Origin: Otatea glauca
Taxonomy: Eukaryota > Streptophyta > Magnoliopsida > Poales > Poaceae
DNA length: 64,000 nucleotides
Reading direction: 5' to 3'
NCBI GenBank assembly: GCA_036346275.1
Contig: CM070721.1
Coordinates: forward strand, 55,329,869 to 55,393,868
The translations under genes were made by a program, and so were the position numbers. A model generated the notes under the pieces. The model was not told the DNA's origin and made no database searches. It was given only the letters and a program-made list of their open reading frames with translations. Each line of letters starts with the position of its first letter. Position 1 is the first letter of the stretch. Positions 47,171-59,212 of the stretch are shown here, piece after piece.

Positions 47171-50100
47171 TGATGGACAGCCCGTGCCCGAACCACGGGT
47201 TCCCCGTCAAACACAAGTACCGGATCGAAGTCTCGAGGCACTTCCTTTCCTGCGCCCCCACGACGCCGCGGGGCAAAGGAAAGAAGCCAGCCACGGCCCC
47301 ACGGGCCATGGAGAAGAAGGTGGACGACGAGTTCCCTGAACCCGACGGCTGCCTCATGATCTTTGGCAGACCGGCGTGCTACGCCGACAAGCGTCGGCTA
47401 AAACTCGCCTACCGTGCGGTCCACACCGCCTCACTAGCCGTCCCCCAATACCTCCGGTGGTCAGAATTCCCGGTCACCTTCGATCGGACTGACCACCCCG
47501 ACCACATTCCCCAGCCGGAAAGATACCCGCTGGTAGTCGACCCCATCATGGGGAAGAAGCGCCTCACCAAGGTGCTCATGGATGGCGGTAGCGGCCTCAA
47601 CATTCTCTACGTGGAGACGCCGACGCCATGGGATTCTCGCCGAGCCTCCGACCGAGCAAGGCCCCTTTCCACGGCGTCATCTCCGCCAAGATGCCCATCC
47701 GCTCGGGCGGTCGACCGCCCGTCACCTTGGGGAACCAGGAATTTCCGCACCAAGACCCTCACTTTTGAGGTTGTGGATTTCCGCCCTATCACGCTATCTT
47801 GGGCGCCATGCTACGCCAAGTTCATGGCGCCCCACTATGCCTACCTCAAGTCAAGATGCCCGCCCACGAGGAGTCATCACCGTGGCATCATCTTTCCAGC
47901 CTTGCCTACAATCATGAGCTGAGCGCTTGCGAGCTTGCCTCGGTAGTCATCGCTCACGAGCTCAACAACCTCGGGAGGAAGCCTCAATCCGCCCCGAGTC
48001 CAGCAAGTCGGGGCGGATCCTTCAAGTCCGCCGAGGACACGAAGAAGGTCGCGGTCGATCCTCGCGATCCGCCAAGATCGTCGGGTCGAGTCACGCCCCG
48101 CCAAATAGGAAGCGCCGCGTCGGCTTCCTCCGCGCCAACAAAGATGTCTTCGCATGGAGGTCCTCCGACATGCCAGGAATCCCAAGGGAAGTCACCGAGC
48201 ACTCCTTAAGCATTCGACCAGGCTCAAAGCCGGTCGCCCAACGCCTGCGCCGCTTCGACGAGGAAAGGCGCAGGATCATAGGGGAGGAGGTCGCCAAGCT
48301 TTTGGCTGCAGGGTTTATAAAAGAGGTCCGCCACCCCGAGTGGCTGGCCAACCCTGTACTTGTTAAAAAGAAAAATGGGCAATGGAGAATGTGTGTTGAC
48401 TATACGAGTCTCAACAAGGCGGTCCTAAAGACCCGCTTCCTTGCCCTCAAGATCGACCAAGTCATCGACTCCACCGCGAGGTGTGAGTCTCTTTCCTTCT
48501 CGATGCCTACCGGGTTACCACCGGATAGCGTCAAGGAGTCCGACCACGCGACTTCCTTCATCACGCCTGCTCGCCTGCTCGCACGTTACAATGCCGTTCG
48601 TCCTAAAGAACGCAGGCGCTACATACCAGTGATGTATGCAAACGTGCCTCAACAACCAGATCGGTCGCAACGTTGAGGCCTACGTTGACAACATCATCGT
48701 GAAGACCAGGAATGCGCACGACCTTATTGCCGACCTAGAAGAAACCTTCGCGAATCTTCGACGGTTCCGTATAAAGCTCAACCCCGAGAAATGCGTCTTC
48801 GGGGTCCCCAAAGGGAAGCTGCTCGGCTTCATCGTCTTCGAGCGAGGTATCGAGGCCAATCAGGAGAAGATCTCGGCGATCGCAAGGATGGGCCCGATTC
48901 CTAATCTCAAAGGGGTCCAGAGGCTAACAGGGTGCCTAGCCGCCTTGAGCCGTTTCGTGTCTCGCCTCGGTGAGCGCGAATGCCGCTTCTGGTCGCTCAA
49001 GAAATCCGACCGCTTCAGCTGGACCCAGGAGGCTCAGGAAGCCCTCACCCGCCTGAAGGCCTTCCTATCCTCACCTCCGATCCTGGTCGCCCGGCACCAA
49101 AGAACCATCGCTCCTCTACATCGCCGCCATCGCTCAAGTCGCCAAGACGGCCCTTGTGGTGGAACGAGCGGAGGAAGGCCGTGAACTCAAGGTACAACGC
49201 CGGTCTATTTCATCGAGGTTCTTTCGAGTCCAAGGCTCGGTGCCAGAGGTGCGTAAGCGCTCTCGCGGTGCTCATCGCCAAGAGAAAGCTCGCCCATTAC
49301 TTCGACCAAAGACGCCACCACCGTGGTGACCGCGTCCCCGCTCGGCGAGATCGCCCACAATCGCGACGCCGGGAAGGATAGCCAGTGGGCGCCGAGCTCA
49401 GGCGACCACGGCATAACATACGCCCTCGGGCAATGATCAAGTCGCAGTTCTGGCCGACTTCGTCGCCGAGTGGACCGGCCCAGCGCCACCGTGTCGAAGA
49501 CCCCAAGCACTGGACAATGTACTTTGATGGGTTCTACACCAAGAACGGCGCGGGCGCGGGGGTCGTCGTCATTTCCCACTTGGGAACAAACTTCAATACG
49601 CCATCGTTGTTGCTCTTCGACGCGACCAACAACATCGCCGAGTACGAGGCTCGCCAACGGTCTCGGATCGCGCCGACCTCGGTGCTCGCGGCTCGCGTCC
49701 GCTGGGACTCCAAGTCGGTTGTCGACCAGTCATGAAGGCTTCGAGCCCCGAGACGCCCATATGGCTGCGTCCTGTCGGGAAGTGCGCAAGCTCGAGGAGC
49801 GGTTCAAGGGTTTCGAGCTCCACCACAGCTACAGACGCCACAACGGTGAGGCCGATTATCTAGCCAATCTCGCCTCCAGCAGAGGGTCACTCCCACCCGG
49901 GATCTTCATCTGCGACCTCCTGCAACCTTCCATCCAGCTGGACTCCGTGGCCGAGCGGTCTCCGATTCACCTAGCACGGTCACCCCGACCGCCGCTGGTC
50001 GCGCGAGACTTGGCCGGGTCGAACGCAGCGCTAGCAAATGAGTCCGACCGAGGAAGCTCTTCATCAACCGCTTGACGGACGGACGCTCCCCGACCGGCCG

Positions 50101-51245
50101 AGGCCGGCGCTTCGCTCGGCGGGCAAAATCTTCGTCTGGTCAGCCGGACCTTTACAAGAGGAGTCCTCTCGGTCCTCCGAGGTGCGTTTGGTCGACCAAG
50201 GGAAGCAACGCTTGCCGATATCCATGGCGGGTCTGCGCCATCATGCCGCACCTCGATCCTCGCTGGAAAGGCCTTTCGACAAGGTTTTTATTGGCCGACC
50301 GCCGTGTCCGACGCCGAAAGCGGATCGCGCGCACCTGCGAAGGGTGCCAATTTTTGCCGTAAACACATCCGCCACCAGGCCTTGCGGACGATCCCCATCA
50401 CGTGGCCGCTTGCGCTTGGGGACTTGATCCGTCGGGCCCTTCAAGAAAGCGCCGGGGCTTTACTTATCTCCTAATCGCGGTGGATAAATTTACCAAGTGG
50501 ATAGAGGCCAAGCCAGTCGTGAGCGTCACGTCGGCACAAGCGCCATCTTCTTCCGCGACATCGCTTTTCGGTTCGAGTTCCAAACTCCATCATCACCGAC
50601 AACTAACGCAGCTCACAGGAAAGAGTTCCTCGAGTTCTCGCGACGACTTCAACATCCGTGTCGATTGGGCAGCCGTGGCCCATCCGCGGACTAACGGCCA
50701 GGTCGAACGTGCGAACGGCATGATCCTTCAAGGACTCAAGCCACGGATCTTCTGTCGGCTCAAGCACCTCGCAGGGCGATGGGTGGCCGAGCTGCCCTCC
50801 GTCCTCTGGAGCCTGCGGACCACGCCCACCCGAGCGACCGGGTTTACACCATTCTTCATGGTGTTCGGCTACCGGCCGCCTTGCCATGGACACGGAGTAT
50901 GGCGCCCCAAAACTACAAGCCTTCGATGAGGCTCGGGGGCTCGCCTCGCAACAAGACGCCATCGACCAGCTCAACGAGGCGCATGATGTGGCCGTCCTGC
51001 GATCGGCCAAATATCAACAAGCTCTGCGGCGCTACCACAGCCGCCAGGTTCGAGGGCGATCCTTCAGTCACCGGGCGACCGGTCTGCTACGGTCCAAACC
51101 AAAGAAAGACAAGCACAAACTATCGCCGCTGGAAGTCCCTTCACCGTCAGAGGTTCTCCGACCGCACCTTTCGACTCAAGGACGCCGACGGTCGCATCCT
51201 TCCGAACGCTTGGAACATAGAAAAGTTAAGGCGATTCTATCCCTG
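47171..51245 (+). pseudogene. Tat element pol remnant (protease, RT, RNase H, integrase)
   Basis: The protease active site LMDGGSGLNILY is at 47575-47610. RT: AAGFIKEVRHPEWLANPVLV and RMCVDYTSLNKA in 48285-48425, then NAGATYQ and YVDN at 48681-48692 (catalytic YVDD with D to N) with LNPEKCVFGVPKGKLLGFIV. RNase H: MYFDGFYTKNGAGAGVV at about 49518. Integrase: LLIAVDKFTKWIEAKPV at 50465-50515 and HPRTNGQVERANG at about 50680. The end is NIEKLRRFYP at 51244. Pieces lie in several frames. The order RT, RNase H, integrase is the Ty3/gypsy order. Confidence 0.88.
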
Positions 51246-51367
51246 AACTCTTTTCTTTTTTTTCCTAGCATGGTCATTACCTTTACCCTTCTGAGCACCT
51301 GGTCGCCCTGCGACACTCGGGGGCTGCCCCTTGGCACCCCTGCTCAGCCGCTTCGTCGACGCTATGC

Positions 51368-51710
51368 TGGTCGGTGACTCGACCGATCATAAGGTCCATC
51401 CCGAGCGGTAACCCTCTCGACCTGCGTTACGGCCTCGCCCGCAGGCTATGGTTGCTAAGTAGCGCTATGCGGAAGAAGGAAGTGCCCGAGTGGAGTGACC
51501 TTTAGTCGATCGGAACACTCCTCCGCGCCCACTGGCGACTCACGCTCAGCTGCTGGCCGGTGACCGACCGATCGCGAGGTCCTCCCGAGCGTAATCCTCT
51601 CGACCCGAGTGCTATGGCCTCGCCAAATGCTATGGTTCTGACGCCATGAAGAAGGAAATGCCCAAGTGGAGTGATCTTTTGTCGGTCAGAACACTCCTAT
51701 CCTCACAAGT
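51368..51710. repeat. About 185-bp tandem duplication after Tat pol
   Basis: Two adjacent diverged copies share gaccgatc…aggtc…cccgagcg…ctctcgacc, then gaagaaggaa(g/a)tgccc(g/a)agtggagtga and cggaacactcct. Confidence 0.75.
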
Positions 51711-51999
51711 GCACATAATCGCCGAGTGACTAAGATTCTACCCTCTTTGTCCCTCTCGAAGCAACCCGACCTACGCATAAGTGACCCCATGGTCCTTAAG
51801 GCTATGGCGGTCAAGCATTCACCGTAAACACAAAAGGGGCAAGAGGCGATCGAACTTGTTAACCTTAAAGATTGTTTACAAACATAATAGTCTTTACAAT
51901 TAAAAGAAGGATAAATCTAACTACTTTGTTCTTCATCGAGGCGACTGCGGGAGACATGGTCGGCAATCTCCGGAGCGACGGCTCGACCAAGAGCTCGAA

Positions 52000-54960
52000 C
52001 TCACGATCTCCCCGTCGGTCCTGCTTCGGCGACGCCACGCCACCACCACGAGGTCAATTCCATCATAATGCGAGATGGTGTTGACCAAGACCGAGGAAGC
52101 TCCAAGCGCCGCGCCAAAGAATCACCACCCTCTCAACGCGCTCCAAGACTGGCTAGCGAGGGCTCCAGAGCGCTGCCCGCCATTGCTCCAAGGACCCGGC
52201 GCTGCGCCCTCGCCGGCCTTGCGGCGGCCTCCGCTTTGTGGCTACCGCCCGACCCTCCTCAGCAGACTTTGGCGCCGCCAGAGCTGCCTCTGCGCCGTGA
52301 CTGCCACACAGCCCACAAGGCGCCCTTCGCTCCTCAACCGCGAGGCCCAAGTTCTTCTCGCGCTCAGATGGCAACGGCGCGGATGATCGCGACCTATAAA
52401 AAGCGCCTACGTAATCAAATAAGAAGTTGAGACCTTACGGCCGCGGAGTTCGCCAGTTGTCGACTCTTGCTTGACCGCCTCGTAGGAGGTCCTCAAGGAG
52501 GTCGTCCTTCCGAGCGCCTCCCGCCGAGCGGACTCGGCCGGCGTCTTCCGAGCTCGGTCTCACTCGGTCCGCAGACGGGTTGCCTACGCTTGCACCGCCT
52601 CGGGCGGTGGTGGCGACGCCTTAGCGGCCCAGTGGCCTCCGCCAGGAGGACTCGAAGCTCGCCACCTTCGCCCTCGTGGACCGGGCCCTCAGACGCCATC
52701 GAAGAGAGCCTTAGCGGCCCCTCAAACTCCCGGCGACCTTCGCGCTCGACCGCCTTCACGCTTAGCGCCTCTTGAGCTAAGCGCAACTCAAGGCGCAGCA
52801 GGTCGCACTCTTCCACGGCAGCCGCCCGCTGCGTGTCCGAGCGCCGCAGAAGCTCAGCTTCGCCCTCCGAGCAAGCCCGCAGATGCTGCAAGGTGTGGAC
52901 TATCCGTTAGTCTCACGGCGCATACGTCAGAATTTTACAAGTTGGGTTCTTTCACAACTTACTAAGCCGACGGCACGGACTTCCCGACCATCGCTGGCCC
53001 AACGCCACCGAAGATTCTAGACAGAGTCGACTTTTCGGACCAACTCCATCTTCGCCGGCCCGTAACGCTTGTCAAGAGCACTCACTCACTCTCTTCTCGT
53101 TTCGCCCACCGACCCGACTCGGGGCCTCTCCCAGCCGGCCCTCGGTCGCCTACTCGGCGGGCGCTACTCGTCGAGCACCATCGTAACGATGGTGGAACCG
53201 TCCCCGGGGTACCCTCGGCGACTCCGCCGCGGGACCTCTGGCCGGCATCTCCCGTGGGCGGGGTCGGGCACTCGCACCGGGCGCTCGGTCGGCCTGCACG
53301 ACGATCGCCGGCAACACTGCTGCCTCTTCCTCCGCGAAGGTGACCACATCGGACGGCGGTGTCCCCAATCGAGGCGCTCGAAGCTCCTTGCGGCCTCGGC
53401 CTCGTGGGCGCGCGCCGGCCGCCAAGACCACGATCGGCGCCGACCGATCGGCGCCTCGAACCTCCCCGCGGCGATGTCCCTTGTGGAACCGCCACGACAG
53501 ACGCGCCACGATCACACCAGTATAGGCGCTGCACGTGGCAAAACACTAAAAAGCGGTTCGAGCTGCTTTTCTGCAAAAATGTTTGAACAAAAGAAAAGAA
53601 GTACTTACTGAGCCGAGCGGGTGCGCGGCAGGCGCGCTCTCTTCACCGGTCCCCCTTCGAGGGGCATATCTGTCGGTCGCTTCCCTGAAGCTGCCTCCAC
53701 TGAAGGCACGACGATGGCGACGACCGCGTGGTCACCCTCCGCCCAAGGCCCCTCAGCCGCGGTGCCTGTGGTGTCCCCCTCCGGCAGGTCCACGACCGGA
53801 TCACCGCCGGTCGGCGGGTCAGAAGGGAACCCACAAGACGCGTGGACCGGGTGCTTCCTGCTTGCGGAGGTCGCACCCATGGCGCGTGGCCTCCGACACG
53901 CTCACCACCACGCTGCCCTCCGCCAAGCGCTCCTTCTTCTTCTTCTTCCTCCTCTCCTCCTTTCGCTTCTTGCGGGAGGAGTCGAGCTCATGCCTTCGCT
54001 GCCGCCGCCTCCGCCTCCTTATCTCCCGGGAGCGGCGCCGGGAGGACATGCCCAAGAGCCCCTAGAAGATAAAAAGCACCGACGTACCAGCGTTAAACGC
54101 AAAGAAAAGAAGGGCGGAAGAAGTCCGCCGACCTACCGATTTGGAGGGTGGGCCGAGAATGGCTCCGGTGGCCGCCACGATCCGTAGCACTTCCTCCCAT
54201 GACGGGCGCCACCTGTGCCGACCTCCGCCGCGGCCAGCTCGGGCTCCGCCATCCTCATCCGGCTGGCGCCCCTCAGATTCGGAACAGGGGCGGGTCTCAG
54301 GCGCAGAGGTTGCACGCGCATCCTCATGAAGGTGCGCACGACCACGCCCCCAGTGAGCCCTTGCCTCCTTAAAGCCCTGACCTGCTCCACGATCAGGGCC
54401 ACCTTGTTCTTCTCTCGCTTCTCGGCGCCCCAGTTCCACTCCTCCCCCGCCACAGGAAATTTGCCGGTGAAGGGCGGGGTGCTGTCTCCGACGTTCTGAG
54501 CGTAGAACCACTCAGAGCGCCACCCCTTGTTGGACGATGGCAGCTTGACCTCGAGGTACTCCGTGCTCCTACGGACCGCCGGAGGGCAAGGCCACCAATG
54601 GGCGCCGCAGTCTGGCCGGCTTGTCCTTCCAGAGCCTCGCTTGGAAGAAATACCTCCACAACGCCCAGTGCGGCTTGATTCCCAAGAAAGCCTCGCAGAG
54701 TGTGATGAATATGGCGATGTGGAGGACCCCATTGGGGTTGAGGTGGTGCGCCTCCGCCTTGTAGTGGAAGAGCAGCCCCCGGACGAACGGGTGCACGGCA
54801 AGTCGAGCCGCCAAGAAAAGGCAAGCACCACGACCTGCTGCCCCCGGCGAGGGGCAGCCGCTCCCGCTTGCACCCTCCAACCGAGAGATCTTGCGCAGGA
54901 GGAAGCCCTTCTTCACTAAGCCAAGCGCTGATCGGGCTCAGGCGGAGCACTCCAGCCACG
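52000..54960 (-). pseudogene. Antisense extra ORF region of the Tat element
   Basis: On the minus strand, 54916-54569 reads FVRGLLFHYKAEAHHLNPNG and VLHIAIFITLCEAFLGIKPH followed by WALWRYFFQ. This conserved block is shared with the ORF at 35725 in the other Tat-like fragment and with many plant 'putative gypsy-type transposon' proteins. Downstream parts (54500-52400) are Arg/Glu-rich and coiled-coil-like, and broken in frame. A minus-strand TATATATA at 55109-55116 lies about 150 bp before the first Met, so the ORF seems to have its own promoter. Its function in the element is unknown. Confidence 0.65.
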
Positions 54961-55108
54961 ACATCCTTGCGAAAGAGGCGACGGAAAGGCGAGGAGGAGA
55001 GAAGGCTAAGTTTTCTTTTCCTTGGCTCTTTGTTGTTCCTTTTTTGTCTTAGGGACAGGAGGCGAGGAAAGCAAGCAAGCGTAACTACTCAAAGCGCCCC
55101 AGCAACGT

Positions 55109-55116
55109 ATATATAG
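55109..55116 (-). promoter_or_regulatory. TATA box for antisense ORF of the Tat element
   Basis: TATATATA is flanked by GC-rich DNA, upstream (minus strand) of the antisense ORF beginning at about 54960. Position and isolation support a promoter; no expression data are visible. Confidence 0.5.
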
Positions 55117-55869
55117 AAGACGAGCAGGCGCCGACCGAATGTGCAGCACTCGAACGGCGTCGTGTCCACTCACGCCACCGTAACTCCTTTTCCAATTCCA
55201 CTTCATTTAATCGACAAACGCAGAGCCGTAAAGCCGCCGCCCCCGGGCAGTGCGTCCTGTAACTCCTCGATCTTCGCGTTGAGGCCAGGACGGTTGCTCT
55301 GGGGCACGCGCGAGGCCCACCGGCAGCGCGGCCTGGGCGAAGAAAGCCCGTGGCTTGTGCCGGGGGCCCAGCTAAACGCTGCGGGTTCAAAAGGCCTACC
55401 CCACCAGATGGGCATAAGGCCGCCCAAATAAACTTGAGCGAGGGGCAAGTATGAGGTGAGCCCCACGGTGGGCCCTCGGTTAGGTCGGTGACTACCCAAT
55501 CACCTCTACTCGTCCGAGACCATACTTCACACTCTCCTGGAGCTCACCGATGAGCGACACCACCGTGCCCTAGGTCGGCGAGCCACCCAGGCCCATACGG
55601 ATTGAGTAGAGAAAGGTTTCTTATGGGTCGCCCCACAAACAGGCCAGGACACCCTACTCGGGACCGTCCGCCGGAAGGGTTCCCTTGGGCGGACCTCCCA
55701 GACCCACTGGATCGCTGTTATAAGCTCCACGAGCACGGCGCTCAAACCAACGCGGTAAACGCGCCGCCACCCTCCAGTGTCCCACACTGCGGATGGGGTA
55801 TACGTGTGGGATAGATGGCGCCACTCCTCTCAGCCTACCCTCCAGACGAGGACTCGGGATGGATGCCCC

Positions 55870-56935
55870 ACGTCCGGCCTACGACGTAAACGAGCTGCGC
55901 CCGGCTACGACGTAAACGAGCTGCGTCCCACCACGACGTAAACGAGCTCGCGTCCGGCTACGACGAAAGCGAGCCTACGCCTAGCTACGACGTTAACGAG
56001 CACTCGGACACCGAACCTCGCGCAGGCATCGGGTCGCCCTGCCGACCAAGGCACGGTCTAGCTACGACGTTAACGAGCACCGGACACCAACCTCGCGCAG
56101 AGGCATCGGGTCGCCCTCGCCGACCAAGGCACGGTCTTGCTACGACGCGTTAACGAGCACCGGACACCAACCTCGCGCAGAGGCATCGGGTCGTCCTCGC
56201 CGACCAAGGCACGGTCTAGCTATGACGCGTTAAGCGAGCACTCGGACACCCACCTCGCGCAGAGGCATCGGGTCGCCCTGTGACCAAGGCACGGTCTAGC
56301 TACGACGCGTTAAACGAGCACCGGACACCCAACCTCGCACGAGGCATCGGGTCGCCCTCGCCACCAAGGCACGGTCTAGCTACGACGTTAAGCGAGCACC
56401 GGACACCCAACCTCGCGCAGAGGCATCGGGTCGCCCTCGCCGACCAAGGCACGGTCTAGCTACGACGTTAAACGAGCACTCGGACACCGAACCTCGCGCA
56501 GAGGCGCCGGGTCGCCCTCGCCGACCAAGGCACGGCCTAGCTACGACGTTAAACGAGCACCGGACACCAACCTCGCGCGAGGCATCGGGTCGCCCCGCCG
56601 ACCAAGGCACGGTCTAGCTACGACGTTAAACGAGCACTCGGACACCCGAACCTCGCGCAGAGGCATCGGGGTCGTCCCTGCTGACCAAGGCACGGTCTTG
56701 CTACGACGTTAAACAAGCACCCGGACACCCGAACCTCGCGCAGAGGCATCGGGGTCGTCCCTGCCGACCAAGGCACGGTCTAGCTACGACGTTAGTCTAG
56801 CTACGACGTTAAAATGAACACTTAGACACCCGAACCTCGCACAGAGGCATCGCGGTCGTCCCTACCGACCAAGGCACGGTCTAGCTACGACGATTAAACG
56901 AGCAGCTCGGACAACTCCAACGAAGCAAACTCATT
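55870..56935. repeat. Satellite-like tandem array: 28-bp units expanding into about 82-bp units
   Basis: The first part (55870-55985) has about five units of ctacgacgtaaacgagctgcg(tccgg). From 55984 the same ctacgacgttaacgagcac core continues, but each unit gains a second segment (cggacacc…aacctcgcgcagaggc, then atcgggtcgccctcgccgac and caaggcacggtctag). There are about 11 long units, 75-90 bp each, with one partial duplication near 56790. Units differ mainly by one-base indels. Short open frames across it are meaningless. Confidence 0.9.
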
Positions 56936-57035
56936 ACGAAGACATTCATAACGAAAAAGGAGATTTCATTATAGGCCAACAGGCTCAAACTTTACGCAAC
57001 TTTACAATATAATACCCAAACAGACACAAAAATAG

Positions 57036-57452
57036 CTACGCTACGCTACTGCAGGACTTTTGTCCGCGCCAAGACCTCTTAAAACATCCGTGCGGCATCG
57101 ATGGCACCGACGGCATGTCAGTAGAACTCGCTCGATCGACGGATAGCCGCCGCGGCTGGAACCGTACATCGACGCTTCGCTGCTCAAGAACATCGACGCA
57201 GCCGCACGCGGCTACGATCATACCTCGCGCCATCGCCTCGTAAGGCCCCCTTGCTACCTCAAGCCTCGGGATGCCCTCGAGCAGTGCATCGACGGCAGCA
57301 GCATCGCGGGCTACAGCTTCTTCCTCCCGGAGTTCGGCCATCGCCAGGTCGTACTCAGCCCAAAGCTCAGCCAAAGGGTCTTCTCCTTCTGCCACAACAT
57401 CGTCACTAAAGCCGAAGACTAGAGGGTGCCCCGAAGCCGTTTCAAAGAGCAA
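57036..57452 (-). CDS. Small antisense ORF near the 3' LTR of the Tat element
   Basis: 138 codons on the minus strand from ATG 57452 (MLFETASGHPLVFGFSDDVV), acidic and helical in the middle (LAELWAEYDLAMAELREEEA…DALLEGIPRLEV), Arg/Ser-rich at the end. A minus-strand TATATAAGG at 57502-57510 lies about 50 bp upstream, so a short transcript antisense to the element is plausible. I do not recognise the protein; Tat elements often carry such extra antisense frames. It could be a leftover piece of the main antisense gene. Confidence 0.45.
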   Translation of the reverse strand: MLFETASGHPLVFGFSDDVVAEGEDPLAELWAEYDLAMAELREEEAVARDAAAVDALLEGIPRLEVARGPYEAMARGMIVAACGCVDVLEQRSVDVRFQPRRLSVDRASSTDMPSVPSMPHGCFKRSWRGQKSCSSVA

Positions 57453-57501
57453 AAGAAAGGATTTTCGTTGAAGGGTTTATCACTCAAGCAAGCCGTGGCG
57501 T

Positions 57502-57510
57502 CCTTATATA
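57502..57510 (-). promoter_or_regulatory. TATA box for small antisense ORF
   Basis: TATATAAGG on the minus strand, about 50 bp before the ATG at 57452. Confidence 0.5.
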
Positions 57511-57827
57511 CCCGGACGGAGGGAGATTGAACGTCTCCAGAATAAATGCAAGCGTCGGAAAACGGCGCCTTCACTGTAACCCGGCGCCCGTAAGACGAGC
57601 GGCGAGGCGCACTGCCGTCTGCGCAGATGCACAACGAGGTAATTCAAAGCGCCCGGCGGTTCGAATGCCCCAGGCAGAATTCCAGGGCAACCGTCGGATG
57701 CGTTGGGGTACACCTAGCAGAAATCGTTTGACCCAATCGGACGGGCCAACCATTCGGGCCCACTCACCATTCTCATCCAAGTTCAACCCCCAACCGAATC
57801 TGCCAAATCGCCGGGGTTCGGGGCTAC

Positions 57828-58770
57828 CGACGAATACTTATAACAGGTACCCCACGCCCAAAGCGACGAGCCGCTGGCCTCAAGCACAGCTCAAGCCCAA
57901 CAGCCGCTCCCACCCCACTCACCGACCAAGCACTGCAAGGCCACACGGACATCCTTCCGACCGACCGAGGAGTGTCTCCGACTGCGGGCATCCCTTCCCG
58001 ACCGACCGAGGGAGTGTTCGACTGCGGGGCCCCGACCCCGCCGCAAGACGGGCCCCGCCCCGACCAGCGAGCTCCCGACCTCGCGCGGTCGGATCCTCGA
58101 CTTCGATCGTGCCAAGACAACCTCGCCAAGGGCCGCGTGTCTAAGGCTTTACCAGGACAACGACCACGCACTTACGAACGGGTCAATCGGTGACTATACA
58201 AGGGCGGTGGCTCCTTCCTAGAAGGTTTAATGACTTATCAAGTCATGCTCCCAATCCCATCACCGGTCACATACAAGACGAAGACACGCCTCTCCCGAGG
58301 CAACACCCACGCCAGCGCAAAGAACGCCAACACTCGTAAGGTTCGCAGAGGGCGTACGCCGCTTCCGGAAATACCTAACCGCTCGACCGACTAAGCTACC
58401 GACCCAAAGATGGGCAAGATCAAGATGATCGGTCAGAACGAAGGACCGAAGCTCCTAGTGTAGGTCATCTCGTCCTCTCCCAATTCTCGATGTAACCTGC
58501 CCCTTCCTTTCGTATAAAAGGAGGCATGAACCCCCGTAGGAGGGGGAGAGCGCCATCAAACCCATCTCGCTAAGTCATTAGCACTCTCGCTTGTAAACTT
58601 TGTGCAGTCATCTGTACTGAAGGGAATACAACGCCACCACACGAACTGGAGTAGGGATCTTCAGCCCGAACCAGTATACATCTTGGACTTCTGAGTCTAA
58701 CCATTCAAGGAGTGGAACGCGCGGCCCCTTAGACTTACAAATTTACTTGCCGGTGCTCGAAACGCCGACA
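57828..58770 (+). repeat. 3' LTR of the Tat element (943 bp)
   Basis: It matches 44443-45380 throughout. It starts CGACGAATACTTATAACAGG (first base T to C) and ends cgccgaca, followed by the target duplication CTTGC. G-rich tracts ccgggg and cggggc just before it could be the polypurine tract. Confidence 0.9.
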
Positions 58771-58775
58771 CTTGC

Positions 58776-59200
58776 ATTGGGTCGAGTAGGCTCCCAGATG
58801 ATGCCAACTCGTGAGCAATCATTTTGACACTATTGGCTATCATCGGCTTAAGAGTTGTAACTTGAGCTAATGATTGATTGATTAAAGCATGATGCACAGA
58901 TTGATTAATCGTAGCCGATAATTCGGCCTGTACATGCATGTATTGACTCACCGGGCTATTCGTGACTCTTGCATCGTCGAAGGTGTTAATCATCGGCAAT
59001 GCGGTCTTCTGAGTGATACCATGTTGGGTTTTCTGATAACACCCTAGCATCATCTCTTCTAGAGCAGCTTTTCAATCTTCAATCTCTTTGCGCTGTTCCG
59101 GAGTTAAATCGTCCAATGTAGAGACAATTATAGCTTCAACGTTGTGATCGATGACAGGATCGACTTGCCAGAGGAAGACATCTTCCAGGTCCCATTAGGC
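58776..59200 (-). pseudogene. Outer Ty3/gypsy gag, N-terminal part
   Basis: The minus-strand frame from 59053 reads MLGCYQKTQHGITQKTALPM and later NSVKMIAHELASSGSLLDPM, then meets the Tat insertion at 58776; on the other side gag resumes at 44442. A start (MSSSGKSILSSITTL) is visible at about 59180. A primer-site-like cttggcacgcc follows the LTR at about 59200. Confidence 0.7.
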
Positions 59201-59212
59201 GTGCCAAGAGTG

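Larger units (their letters stand above)
44443..58770 (+). mobile_element. Tat-lineage Ty3/gypsy retrotransposon, 14.3 kb, nested in gag of the outer element
   Basis: LTRs at 44443-45380 and 57828-58770, with the perfect target duplication CTTGC at 44438-44442 and 58771-58775. After the 5' LTR comes ttggcgcgctgtagggg, a primer site of the kind seen in grass Tat elements. Gag-pol runs on the plus strand from about 45960 to 51245. Beyond pol come a 185-bp tandem duplication, antisense ORFs (52000-54960 and 57036-57452) and a satellite-like array (55870-56935). Antisense ORFs and a repeat-rich 3' region are hallmarks of the Tat lineage. Frames are heavily broken. Confidence 0.88.

Noticed and set aside
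53069..54511. Many Arg-rich frames on both strands of the Tat element
   Set aside because: GC-rich shadows; only the minus-strand LCEAFLGI-type block is recognisable.
55870..56935. Regular repeats that at first sight resemble a CRISPR array
   Set aside because: There are no unique spacers: the whole unit repeats head to tail, and the genome is a plant nucleus.
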